64,000 nt of DNA from contig CP065008.1 of assembly GCA_016699735.1 (NCBI GenBank), forward strand, positions 1,984,001 to 2,048,000, in the 5' to 3' direction. Positions 33,178 through 41,777 of this stretch are shown piece after piece. A program made the translations under genes and the position numbers. The stretch comes from Alphaproteobacteria bacterium (lineage in GTDB: Bacteria > Pseudomonadota > Alphaproteobacteria > Micavibrionales > Micavibrionaceae). The notes beneath the pieces are model-generated. The model did not search any database. It saw only the letters and a list, made by a program, of their open reading frames with translations, and was not told the DNA's origin. Within the stretch, counting starts at the first letter, position 1. The number at the start of each line of letters is the position of its first letter.

Positions 33178-34126
33178 ATCATCACCATTTTATATGAAAA
33201 TGCAGGAACGCCTGCTCAAACTCGCTCTCGGATCCAAGGGCTACGACCTGCCGTTTGGCTCGGACTCGGATCGCGGATTTCTCCTCCTGCTCGTCGGACT
33301 GATGAGCTTTCTGGCCGTTCTCGCCTGTGCGGGAACACTCTCCCTGCACGCCATGACCCAGCGCTGGTCGAGCGGATTGGAAAATAAAATAACCATTGAG
33401 ATCAAGGCCGAGGATCAGGACGGAACCATCCTTTCGCCCGAAACCATCAAGATGGAAACCGAAAAAATCGCGCAGATGCTCCAGAAAAACCCGCTGGTCA
33501 AATCCTATGAGCCGCTGGGCGAAAAGGACATCCGCAAGCTCGTCTCCCCGTGGCTGGGCGAAGATTTCAATCTGGAGGAGCTTCCCATGCCCGGCCTCAT
33601 CGCCGTCGAACTGAACAGCGCAAGCGACGAATCGGTTGAAAAGCTGACACAGGCGGTTCACGCCCTCTCCCCGACATCCTACGTCGATACCCACCGCGAA
33701 TGGTTGCAGGATATTCTGCGCTTTACACGGACTCTGCAATGGGTAGCTCTGCTCGTGGCCCTGATTGTTGCCGTCACGACCGTCACGGGAATATCGGGCG
33801 GCGTACGTTCAAGAATGGCCATCCATAAGGATCAGGTCGAGATTCTTCATCTCATTGGCGCGTCGGATAAATACATCGCCCGCCAGTTCCAGTGGTACGC
33901 AGTCGTGATTGCCCTGCTAGGCAGCACTCTGGGCACAGCGGCAGGGTTGTTCATGGCGATGCTTATTCTCTTCCTGACAGGCCAGAGCGGCACACCCCTG
34001 ATCCCGCAAATCAGCCTGGATAGCACATCCTTCGCGCTTTTTTGCATCCTGCCCGTCATCGCCTGCCTGATTGCCGGTATGACCGCCCGCCTGACGGTCT
34101 TGCGGACTCTCTCCCTGATGCCGTAA
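33167..34126 (+). CDS. ftsX: cell division protein FtsX
   Basis: A 319-residue inner-membrane protein with the FtsX layout: a cytoplasmic N terminus, helix 1 (about 38-62), a large periplasmic domain (about 65-185), and three C-terminal helices (about 188-210, 240-265, 290-310). The coupling region GGVRSRMAIHKDQVEILHLIGASDKYIARQ (split across about 212-241) is the conserved contact with FtsE. ATG 33167 gives the overlap with ftsE; ATG 33194 is an alternative. Confidence 0.93.
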   Translation: MSARSSPFYMKMQERLLKLALGSKGYDLPFGSDSDRGFLLLLVGLMSFLAVLACAGTLSLHAMTQRWSSGLENKITIEIKAEDQDGTILSPETIKMETEKIAQMLQKNPLVKSYEPLGEKDIRKLVSPWLGEDFNLEELPMPGLIAVELNSASDESVEKLTQAVHALSPTSYVDTHREWLQDILRFTRTLQWVALLVALIVAVTTVTGISGGVRSRMAIHKDQVEILHLIGASDKYIARQFQWYAVVIALLGSTLGTAAGLFMAMLILFLTGQSGTPLIPQISLDSTSFALFCILPVIACLIAGMTARLTVLRTLSLMP

Positions 34127-34137
34127 AAAGAGGGGTG

Positions 34138-34719
34138 ATGAAACTTCTATTGATAAAGGCGTTCTCGGGCCTGTCCGCAGCGATCTTCAGTCTGTGGCTG
34201 GGCGGCTTCGTGCTGTTTTCCTTTTACGCCCTGACCGTGAACCCCGCCTATGAAAACGAAAAGACCGATGCAATCGTCGTCGTGACCGGCGGCAATCACC
34301 GGATTCAGACCGGCCTTGACCTTCTGGCGCAGGAACGCGCCCCGAAACTCTTCATTTCCGGTGTCCATGAGAAAGTGACGGCGACCGATATCCTGCAAAA
34401 CTGGAAGGGAAATCAACCCAAACCGACCTGCTGCGTGTTTCTCGGCCATAAGGCGCTAACCACATACGGTAACGCCGATGAGACACAGGAATGGATCACG
34501 GCCAACAAGGTCAAATCCATCCGTCTCGTGACTTCGGGGTACCACATGGGCCGCGCCTTGCTGGAGTTCAAACGGGTCATGCCGGATTTAAAAATTATCC
34601 CCCACCCGGTCGAGGAAACCGATTACGGCGTTCTGAATTGGAAATTCTGGGAACTGGCCTTCAGCGAATACCATAAGATTTTATTCCGGCTCACCCGTAT
34701 GTCCCTCGAACAACAATAG
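34138..34719 (+). CDS. YdcF/SanA-like DUF218 family protein
   Basis: A 193-residue protein with an N-terminal membrane anchor (about residues 10-32) and a DUF218 domain containing AIVVVTGGNHRIQTGLDLL and SIRLVTSGYHMGRALLEFK. GAGGGG immediately before ATG 34138 supports the start. Family members (YdcF, SanA, ElyC) affect envelope integrity. The gene sits 11 nt after ftsX and just before the acyltransferase, an order I recall from other alphaproteobacteria. Substrate unknown. Confidence 0.88.
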   Translation: MKLLLIKAFSGLSAAIFSLWLGGFVLFSFYALTVNPAYENEKTDAIVVVTGGNHRIQTGLDLLAQERAPKLFISGVHEKVTATDILQNWKGNQPKPTCCVFLGHKALTTYGNADETQEWITANKVKSIRLVTSGYHMGRALLEFKRVMPDLKIIPHPVEETDYGVLNWKFWELAFSEYHKILFRLTRMSLEQQ

Positions 34720-34731
34720 CCGGAAAATCGA

Positions 34732-36192
34732 ATGCCCCCGTATGTCATCCGGTCTACAATCTACAATCTCTGCTTTTACGGACTGACGGCCACCGCCTGC
34801 GTCCTCTGCCTGCCAACTCTGTTTCTGCCGCGAAAGGCGTTCATGACGGTCGTGCATGGATTTGTCTTCTGCAACCATATCCTTGAAAAATACATTCTGG
34901 GGCTGGACTTCGAAGTGCGCGGACGGGAGTATCTCCCGTCATCAGGCTCTTACATCGTCGCCTCCAAACACCAGTCGGCGTACGAGACGACGAAGCTGCA
35001 CATTCTCTTCGACGACCCGGCGATCATTCTGAAAAAGGAATTGCTGAAAATCCCGCTCTGGGGGCAGTATCTCGCCAAATCCGACGTCATCGCCATCGAC
35101 CGCAGTACCCCCAAATCCGCCATCGAGTCCATTCAGGACGGTGCGAGAAGAATGCAGGCGCAGGGCCGCCCTGTCATCATCTTCCCGCAGGGCACCCGCG
35201 TGAGCGTAACGACGACCGCGCAAGATCGGCCCTATAAAATCGGCGTCGCCCGGTTGCAGGAAGCCACCAACCTGCCCATCATCCCCCTCGCTATGAATAC
35301 AGGCGTATTCTGGCCCCGCAATAGCTGGATCAAGAAACCGGGCACGGTGGTCTTCGAATTCCTGCCGCCCATCGAACCGGGAAAGCCCCCCGCGGAAATC
35401 CTCTCGAAATTAGAGAAAGACATGGAGGGCCGTTCGGTCGCCCTGATGAACGAAGCCCAGACTCAACGGACCGCAGCAAAAGGGAAAAGCTGGCTTTTGC
35501 CTGCAATACTGCTTATTTTGGCGTTCGGATACATCGCCAACTGGCTGATCGTCGCCCGATATGTCGAGGCCGGGGTCAATAACGCCTTGACGAATTTCCA
35601 GCGCGAAACCGCCTCCCGCTTTTTAAAGCAGGCACCGCCCGCCATCTCGGGCTTCCCCGGTAAAATGAAGTTATCCTTAGGACCGCACAGTGTGCTCAGC
35701 CCCGCCGGAACCGCCGAGTTCGAATCCTTTTCCGCCGAATCCTGGCCCCTGCCCTATATGCCCCTGACCCTCGAGGCCGTAAAAATCAGCGTAAAGGCCC
35801 GCTTCTGGAAGGAGGGGCAGGATTTTGACTCCCTGCACGCCGTCATCCGCCCTCGCGGGAAAATCTACGACATTACCGAAAGCGAGGCGGTGAGCGGCAA
35901 TTTCAAAATCCGCGTCGCGGGGCGCATTGATCTGCAGGACGATCTGAATCCCGGAATCAATCTCACACTCGAACTGGAAAACTACCAGCCCTTTATCGCA
36001 GGACTGGCGGAAAAAGGGATTATCCGTCCGCAAGCCGCCATGATCGCGGGCGCAGGCCTGAAGGCGTTCGAACGCGGCGGCATCGCCAGAGTCAGTTTGA
36101 CCAAGAGCGACCGGGCGGTGTATCTGGGACCGATCAAAATCTTCGAATTTCCGCCCGAACGCCGCAGGCTTCACACTCAGCCGCACGAATGA
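34732..36192 (+). CDS. PlsC-type acyltransferase fused to a DUF2125 domain
   Basis: A 486-residue two-domain protein. Residues 1-245 are a 1-acylglycerol-3-phosphate acyltransferase: an N-terminal helix, ASKHQSAYETTKLH (a variant of the H-x4-D/E catalytic box, Glu here) and IIFPQGTR. After a second membrane helix (about 257-278, LLPAILLILAFGYIANWLIV), residues 280-480 resemble DUF2125, seen in APPAISGFPGKMKLSLG and a repetitive beta-strand pattern. The first part should acylate lysophosphatidate at the cytoplasmic face; the second should be periplasmic, role unknown. In other genomes these are, as I recall, separate neighbouring genes. Confidence 0.82.
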   Translation: MPPYVIRSTIYNLCFYGLTATACVLCLPTLFLPRKAFMTVVHGFVFCNHILEKYILGLDFEVRGREYLPSSGSYIVASKHQSAYETTKLHILFDDPAIILKKELLKIPLWGQYLAKSDVIAIDRSTPKSAIESIQDGARRMQAQGRPVIIFPQGTRVSVTTTAQDRPYKIGVARLQEATNLPIIPLAMNTGVFWPRNSWIKKPGTVVFEFLPPIEPGKPPAEILSKLEKDMEGRSVALMNEAQTQRTAAKGKSWLLPAILLILAFGYIANWLIVARYVEAGVNNALTNFQRETASRFLKQAPPAISGFPGKMKLSLGPHSVLSPAGTAEFESFSAESWPLPYMPLTLEAVKISVKARFWKEGQDFDSLHAVIRPRGKIYDITESEAVSGNFKIRVAGRIDLQDDLNPGINLTLELENYQPFIAGLAEKGIIRPQAAMIAGAGLKAFERGGIARVSLTKSDRAVYLGPIKIFEFPPERRRLHTQPHE

Positions 36193-36195
36193 CGG

Positions 36196-37071
36196 TTACT
36201 CAGCCTGTCCGATTTCGACGATCTGCTTGCGGATAGCGCGGGTCTTCGTAAAGACTTCATAAAGATAGTCCCCGTTCCCCTGCCGGATCGCCTTCTGCAG
36301 CGCGGTCAGGTCTTCGGAAAACCTCTGCAAGACCTCAAGGACCGCTCCCTTGTTATTCAGGAAAATATCGCGCCACATCACCGGATCAGACGCTGCGATC
36401 CGCGTAAAATCCCGGAACCCCGAAGCCGAAAATTTGATCACTTCAGATTTAATGTCGTCCTCCAAATCCGTTGCGGTGCCCACAATCGTGTACGCAATCA
36501 GGTGCGGCAGGTGCGAAGTAATGCCTAAAACAAGATCGTGATGCGCCGGCTCCATAATCTCGATATTCGCCCCGCACTCCTCCCACAGCTTCGTCACCTT
36601 CTCGACCGACCGTATCCCCGTATCGGGCAGAGGCGTAAGAATGCACCAGCGGTTTTCAAACAATTCCAGAAACCCGGCCTCCGGCCCCGAAAACTCGGTC
36701 CCGGCAATCGGATGCCCCGGCACGAACTCAACTCCCGGACGGCAGTAAGGTTTGACCGCCTCAATCACCGCCATCTTGACCGACCCGGTATCGGTCACGA
36801 TCGCCCCTTGCTTGAGCGCAGGCGCGATCCGCTCCGCGACTTTCTGCATCGCCCCGACCGGAACAGCAAGGATGACGAGATCGGCGCCCTCAACCGCTTC
36901 GGCCAGATGATCCGTGACTTTATGCGCCAGCCCCAGATCGTTGACAGTCTTGCAGACATCCAGATTGACGTCCGCCGCAACCAGCGTATTCGCCAGCCGT
37001 TTTTTCAGAATGATCCGGGCGAGCGAAGAGCCGATCAGCCCCAGACCGATAATGGTGACTTTATTAAACAT
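36196..37071 (-). CDS. tyrC: prephenate/arogenate dehydrogenase
   Basis: A 291-residue NAD(P)-dependent dehydrogenase in tyrosine synthesis. The Rossmann motif is VTIIGLGLIGSSLARIIL (residues 4-21), and the catalytic region is VPGHPIAGTEFSGPEAG (about 118-134). The C-terminal helical dimerisation domain is complete. The substrate (prephenate or arogenate) cannot be decided by eye; the gene name follows the alphaproteobacterial cyclohexadienyl dehydrogenase usage. The chorismate mutase gene lies 93 nt upstream on the same strand. Confidence 0.9.
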   Translation of the reverse strand: MFNKVTIIGLGLIGSSLARIILKKRLANTLVAADVNLDVCKTVNDLGLAHKVTDHLAEAVEGADLVILAVPVGAMQKVAERIAPALKQGAIVTDTGSVKMAVIEAVKPYCRPGVEFVPGHPIAGTEFSGPEAGFLELFENRWCILTPLPDTGIRSVEKVTKLWEECGANIEIMEPAHHDLVLGITSHLPHLIAYTIVGTATDLEDDIKSEVIKFSASGFRDFTRIAASDPVMWRDIFLNNKGAVLEVLQRFSEDLTALQKAIRQGNGDYLYEVFTKTRAIRKQIVEIGQAE

Positions 37072-37164
37072 GACGATATTCCTTGTTCTAAACCTGAAAG
37101 ACTAAACCTTCAGGTTTGATTGGTATTAAACATTTTATATTAGGGCGCGGCATAAGCCGCAGGA

Positions 37165-38025
37165 TCATTCATCAAGTTCCGGCACCGCCGGATACCCGCC
37201 GACCACGCCGCAATAACGGCAATCCGCATCAAAAATCTGGCGCAGCGCGTCAAGTAAAGGCGAGTCCGGAGCGATATACCCCCGCGCCTCCACCAGATGT
37301 GCGTTGTAGTCGGGCCGCGCCGAAGACTTGGAACTATAGAGATTGACGACGCTCACACCATGCTCGGCGAGACGATCGACCACCCGCGTCCGGCTGACGC
37401 TGACCCTGAGGTCCAGCCCCAGAAACGTGCAATCGTCATCGGAAGGCAAAAACTCGAATTTGGAAACGACCAGCGAACGGTGCGTCGGGTTCTGCGTCGA
37501 TTTCCGCCCGTGACTGCCGTACGGAAGGGCGCAGAGGATCGACATTTTCTCGGAATGCTGATCGAACAGATGCACCCACCATGCGTCGTTCTGATCCAAC
37601 TCCGGCCACGGCAGGACGGCAAACGACGTTTCATCGTTGCGAACCGCGCCAACCGCCCCGGCCCGTGAATTGATCTTTTTCATCGGCACGATGCTGCCGA
37701 AATAATCCTTGGCCATGTCCCAGTGAGGGTTGCCATGCTCATCGGCAAAAACCACCACGGTCAGCCCGGTTTGCAGCAGCGCCACCGCCCCGACCAGTTC
37801 CCGCCAGATCCGCACGACCGCCTGCCGCGGCAAAGGCCCATTATGCCGCGCCAGCAGACGCCGGATCATCTTGGCCTCGCGGGCGGGCTGGACCATCTGC
37901 AAATTCGACTTGCGCTTGGCCTCGGCGATCGAGGACACGAGCGACGCACGCTCCATCAACAGATCGTGGACCTTATCGTCGATCTTGTCGATTTTGACGC
38001 GAATATCGCTCAATGTTTTAGACAT
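37165..38025 (-). CDS. chorismate mutase (AroQ) with C-terminal ACT-like extension
   Basis: A 286-residue protein. The N-terminal AroQ helices (residues 1-90) carry IRVKIDKIDDKVHDLLMERA, the conserved KRKSNLQMVQPAREAKMIRR and the final helix IWRELVGAVALLQ; they convert chorismate to prephenate. The rest (about 95-286) is not a normal prephenate dehydratase but ends with an ACT-like piece, LRVSVSRTRVVDRLAEHGV, that could bind an aromatic amino acid for feedback. It precedes tyrC, so prephenate feeds tyrosine synthesis. hisC, often between the two, is absent here. Confidence 0.87.
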   Translation of the reverse strand: MSKTLSDIRVKIDKIDDKVHDLLMERASLVSSIAEAKRKSNLQMVQPAREAKMIRRLLARHNGPLPRQAVVRIWRELVGAVALLQTGLTVVVFADEHGNPHWDMAKDYFGSIVPMKKINSRAGAVGAVRNDETSFAVLPWPELDQNDAWWVHLFDQHSEKMSILCALPYGSHGRKSTQNPTHRSLVVSKFEFLPSDDDCTFLGLDLRVSVSRTRVVDRLAEHGVSVVNLYSSKSSARPDYNAHLVEARGYIAPDSPLLDALRQIFDADCRYCGVVGGYPAVPELDE

Positions 38026-38104
38026 GGACTTGCACTGCTTCCCAACCTATAAAGCTTATTTATAGAGAACTGATCAGGAAATCAAACGGATCGTGAGACT
38101 TTGA

Positions 38105-39163
38105 ATGCCTTTGGTAGCTTATAACGATCTGCCGACCTTCGAGCGCCTCAAGCAGGAAGGCCGGACAGTCCTGCCGCCCGACCGGGCCGCGAAGCAGGAT
38201 ATCCGCGAAATGCATATCGGCCTGCTGAATATGATGCCGGATGCCGCCCTGACCGCCACCGAGCGCCAGTTTTTCCGCCATGTCGGGGAAAGCAACCAGA
38301 TCGCGCAACTCTACGTCCACCCCTTCACCCTTCACGAATTGGAGCGCAGCGCCGAAACAAAAGAATACGTTAAAAAATATTACGAACCGTTTGAAAAACT
38401 TCAGGAAGAGGGTCTTGATGCCCTGATCGTCACCGGGGCGAACATCTCCCAGCCGCATCTGGAGAAGGAACCCTTCTGGGAACCGCTGAAAAAAGTCATG
38501 GACTGGTCGTGGAACAACGTGACTTCCACCCTCTGCTCCTGTCTGGCCACGCACGCGGTCATGCAATTCCGGTATAATCAGAAGCGCACGCCCCTCCCTG
38601 GCGGACAAAAACTCTGGGGCGTCTACCGGCATAGAATCGAAGACCGCACCCACCCGCTGGTCCGCAACATGAATACGGTCTTCGACGTTCCGCACTCGCG
38701 CTTCAATGCGATATCGGAGGATCAGTTCCACGCGGCTAAAATGAAAATTCTGGTCAAGGGCAAGGAAGCCGGAACGCACATCGCCGTCAGCGCGGATGGC
38801 TTCCGCCTCGTCTGTATGCAGGGCCACCCCGAATACGACACGATCAGTCTGCTCAAGGAATATGAGCGCGAACTCCGCCGCTTCGAAACCGGAGAAAGGC
38901 CCGACTGCCCGCCATTCCCCGAAAACTACTTCAAGCCGGAAATTATTGAAAAAATTCAACCCCACCAAGAAAAGCAGCCGACCATGGCTCTGCTGGACAA
39001 ACACCGCGAATTTATCTCGGATAACCTCGAAAACACCTGGACGGATAGCGGCCGCAGCATCCTCTCAAGCTGGATCGGCCTCGTCTATCAGGTCACCCAT
39101 TCCGACCGTAAGCGCCAGTTTATGGAAGAAATCGACCCTGACGCCCCCCTCCGGGGCTTATAG
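38105..39163 (+). CDS. metA: homoserine O-acyltransferase, MetA family
   Basis: A 352-residue MetA-type enzyme that activates homoserine for methionine synthesis. The catalytic Cys lies in TSTLCSCLATHAVMQF (about residues 138-153), PHSRFNAISEDQF is the conserved substrate loop, and QGHPEYDTISLLKEYE supplies the catalytic His and Glu (about 239-254). Whether it uses succinyl- or acetyl-CoA cannot be told by eye. Length is slightly above the usual 300-310 because of a C-terminal extension (about 310-352). It is divergent from the chorismate mutase gene; I see no SAM riboswitch upstream. Confidence 0.88.
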   Translation: MPLVAYNDLPTFERLKQEGRTVLPPDRAAKQDIREMHIGLLNMMPDAALTATERQFFRHVGESNQIAQLYVHPFTLHELERSAETKEYVKKYYEPFEKLQEEGLDALIVTGANISQPHLEKEPFWEPLKKVMDWSWNNVTSTLCSCLATHAVMQFRYNQKRTPLPGGQKLWGVYRHRIEDRTHPLVRNMNTVFDVPHSRFNAISEDQFHAAKMKILVKGKEAGTHIAVSADGFRLVCMQGHPEYDTISLLKEYERELRRFETGERPDCPPFPENYFKPEIIEKIQPHQEKQPTMALLDKHREFISDNLENTWTDSGRSILSSWIGLVYQVTHSDRKRQFMEEIDPDAPLRGL

Positions 39164-39167
39164 GAAA

Positions 39168-39923
39168 CTAATCCGAGGTATAGCTCTGCGGCACCGGAAC
39201 GCCGGGGGGCCGCCCGAACAATCCGGGCTTATAAGCTAGAACCTTTGATCCCGATCCCTTATCCACCCCGGCGTAGATTTGCTTGCTGGCCTCAATAATA
39301 TGCACCCCCGCCCCGATAGGCAGGAATGTCCGCCCCATATGTTCAAGCAAATTGGCCGACCGCATGAAAATAGAGAATTTGAACGGCGGCATGAACAGCG
39401 CACTCTGTGTGCGTTCCTGCACAAATAAATTTTCCCGCAGGAAGAAACACAGCTGCGAAAGAGAAAACGGATGCCCGTGCCCGAACGGCGACCATTCGAC
39501 CCGCGCCCACAAAGCCGAACGGTTGGGAACGATGACCAGAATACGCCCGTTGGGTTTAAGCACCCGCCAAATCTCGTGAAGAGTTGGCTGCAACTGCCCG
39601 CTATGCTCCAGATAATGAACCAGAAGAATCCGGTCCATGGAGGAATTTTCAATCGGCAGGCCCGCCCCCTCTGAAAGAAAAACGACATTTTTGCCGTCCT
39701 TCGGCCACGTATCGGCGCCTAATCCCGAAGGCATCATGGCCACGACCCGCTCGGCATTCCCGCAGAAGGACTCCAGATAAGGAACGGTATAACCGCAACC
39801 CATCACGCGCAGTCCGTGCGTATCCGGCCAGAACGCCGCAATCCGGCGGTTCAGGACGTTCTGAACGCAAAGGCCGAGCGGGGAATTGTAAAAAGTCCTG
39901 AGATCGTAGACCGAGCGGTACAT
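39168..39923 (-). CDS. class I SAM-dependent methyltransferase
   Basis: A 251-residue protein. The SAM motif region is degenerate (VMGCGYTVPYLESFC), but the later motifs are clear: DRILLVHYLEHSGQLQPTLH (motif IV/V type, with the usual E-H) and EIWRVLKPNGRILVIVPNR. This resembles the Methyltransf_11 proteins common in alphaproteobacteria. Substrate unknown. It is convergent with metA, ending 5 nt past its stop, and upstream on the same strand is mutT (9-nt gap). Confidence 0.85.
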   Translation of the reverse strand: MYRSVYDLRTFYNSPLGLCVQNVLNRRIAAFWPDTHGLRVMGCGYTVPYLESFCGNAERVVAMMPSGLGADTWPKDGKNVVFLSEGAGLPIENSSMDRILLVHYLEHSGQLQPTLHEIWRVLKPNGRILVIVPNRSALWARVEWSPFGHGHPFSLSQLCFFLRENLFVQERTQSALFMPPFKFSIFMRSANLLEHMGRTFLPIGAGVHIIEASKQIYAGVDKGSGSKVLAYKPGLFGRPPGVPVPQSYTSD

Positions 39924-39932
39924 ACGCCCATT

Positions 39933-40391
39933 CTACAACCGATCGCGGATTTGGTAAACAAGCGGCAGATCGGCCTCCGGCATCGGGTAATCATACATAT
40001 TCTGAGGCGCTACCCACGCCAGAGCCTGCGCCTCAAGGGGTTGGGGTTCCCCCCGCCAGACTCGGCAAACGAACAAAGGCATCAGCAGGTGAAAATCCGC
40101 ATAGCTGTGGGAGGCAAACCCGATGGGGGAAAAGCAGCATTCCCGCGTCTCGATCCCCAACTCTTCCTCCAGTTCGCGCATCAATGCAAATTCCGGCGTC
40201 TCCCCCGCCTGCACCTTGCCACCCGGAAACTCCCAAAGACCCTCCATACTTTTCCCCTTGGGCCTTTGTGCCAGAAGAACAAGCCCTTGCGCGTTGACCA
40301 AGGCAACAGCGGCAACCAAAATGACAGGAAGTCCCAAAGGTTTGTCCGGCCTCGGCAGGGCAAGCGCCTCATGACAATTCATTTTTTTCAT
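39933..40391 (-). CDS. mutT: MutT-type NUDIX hydrolase (8-oxo-dGTP diphosphatase)
   Basis: A 152-residue NUDIX enzyme with a complete box: GGKVQAGETPEFALMRELEE followed by ELGI (about residues 58-81), fitting G-x5-E-x7-R-E-U-x-E-E-x-G-U. The N-terminal strand LVLLAQRPKGKSMEGLWEFP is typical of MutT. It removes oxidised guanine nucleotides to prevent A:T to C:G transversions. Its place close to a parvulin and secA matches other alphaproteobacteria, where argJ often lies between; argJ is not here. Confidence 0.92.
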   Translation of the reverse strand: MKKMNCHEALALPRPDKPLGLPVILVAAVALVNAQGLVLLAQRPKGKSMEGLWEFPGGKVQAGETPEFALMRELEEELGIETRECCFSPIGFASHSYADFHLLMPLFVCRVWRGEPQPLEAQALAWVAPQNMYDYPMPEADLPLVYQIRDRL

Positions 40392-40480
40392 CAGATGGTT
40401 ATATCCATTTTTCAGTATTCCACAAAAGCAAAAGCCGCGAACAACCCGCGGCTTCTGTAAAAAACAAATCTGAAACAGTC

Positions 40481-41608
40481 TTACTCGGATGCTTTTTTGT
40501 CCTCGGCTGGCTGCGCCTCCGGCTCAGGGGTCAGGGCTTCGAGTTCAATCTCTTCTTCAGTGCCTGTGGCAGGCTCGACCGCATCAGCTTCTCCGGCATC
40601 GGCTCCCGCATCCGGCTCAGTGCCTTCGGCCTGCTGCTGGGAAAGATCGATGGGCTTGCCGTTGGCGTCAAACTGCTCGATATTGGCTTCCTCGCGCCAC
40701 TTGGCGATCACCTCATTATAAAGCTGGCGGCTGATTTCCTGCTCCAGATAAGGCTTGGCCGTATCAAAGTCGGCAGCAGGGCGCTGACGCTTATCCTCGA
40801 CCTTGATGATATGAAAGCCGAAATCGGTCTTAACAGGTTTCTTGGTATAGGAACCGGGCTTAGTCTCAAACGCGGCCTTGGCGAATTCAGGCACGACTTC
40901 GGTATTGGTAAAGTACCCAAGATCGCCTCCGTTCTCAGCCGAACCGTCCAGGGAGTTTTCCTTGGCCAGCTTGGCGAAATCCGCGCCGCCGTCCAATTCC
41001 TTGACCAGCGCCTGAGCTTTCTTTTCGTCGTCCTTGGAAAGAAGAATATGAGCGGCCTTCACTTCCTCAACTTTCGGGAAACTCTTAATGTAGTCATCGT
41101 AAGCCGTTTTCAAACGGTCCTCGGTCATGGCTTTCTTGACTTCACGCTCGATAAAGATGGAGCGCACGATCTGCTTCTGGGCGTTGGCCAGTTCCTTCTG
41201 CACCTCTGCATCGCTCTCAAGGCCTGCGCCGGAAAGCTTGGCATCAATGACCCGCTCACCGATCATCTGGTCAACAGCGATTTGCTGAAGAACATCGTCA
41301 GGGAACTGCTTGAAGTTTTCAGGCATATTTTTGAGAGTGTCTTGCACATCGGCCTTGGTGATCTCCTGTCCGTTGACCTTCGCCAGAACGGGATTCTCGG
41401 CGGAAGCCGGAACCGAAGGAGCAGAGACTTCCGGCGCGGACTGCGCCGCAGTGATGGTCTGCAGCGGCGCGGGCAAGCTGGCGGAGGGAATCATCCGTCC
41501 GGCCAGAAATCCAAGGGCGCCGACGATGATGATGATCAGAAAAGTAACGGCGGCATGGCCGGATTCGCCGTTTACAGGGGCTTCCTGGCGTAAGGTCTGA
41601 TAAGACAT
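40481..41608 (-). CDS. periplasmic parvulin-type peptidyl-prolyl isomerase
   Basis: A 375-residue membrane-anchored foldase. One helix near 21-43 (VTFLIIIIVGALGFLAGRM) anchors it. A SurA-like helical region follows (NGQEITKADVQDTLKNMPEN). The rotamase domain (about 183-285) has VKAAHILLSKDDEKKAQAL, GGDLGYFTNTEVVPEFAKAA and FGFHIIKVEDKR. The C-terminal tail (about 315-375) is strongly acidic and alanine-rich. It should fold exported proteins, which fits its divergent position next to secA. ATG 41608 has GAGG in place. Confidence 0.9.
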   Translation of the reverse strand: MSYQTLRQEAPVNGESGHAAVTFLIIIIVGALGFLAGRMIPSASLPAPLQTITAAQSAPEVSAPSVPASAENPVLAKVNGQEITKADVQDTLKNMPENFKQFPDDVLQQIAVDQMIGERVIDAKLSGAGLESDAEVQKELANAQKQIVRSIFIEREVKKAMTEDRLKTAYDDYIKSFPKVEEVKAAHILLSKDDEKKAQALVKELDGGADFAKLAKENSLDGSAENGGDLGYFTNTEVVPEFAKAAFETKPGSYTKKPVKTDFGFHIIKVEDKRQRPAADFDTAKPYLEQEISRQLYNEVIAKWREEANIEQFDANGKPIDLSQQQAEGTEPDAGADAGEADAVEPATGTEEEIELEALTPEPEAQPAEDKKASE

Positions 41609-41777
41609 GATATTCCTCAATGGTGATCGTGCGGATGTATTATGGCCGCAGACTAGCGAAACCCCCCACCCTTTTCAATAGGGAAAGTGGGCCGGAACGA
41701 AGCCTCATGTTGACGCAGGGCAGGCTGAGGCTTATACCAGAACGCTTATACAGGGTCATTTCAGGAGAAAACCTCAA

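Noticed and set aside
38026..38104. Possible SAM riboswitch upstream of metA
   Set aside because: Alphaproteobacterial metA genes can carry a SAM-II element, but this 79-nt gap lacks its conserved GATAAA...GCTAAA core and a convincing pseudoknot.
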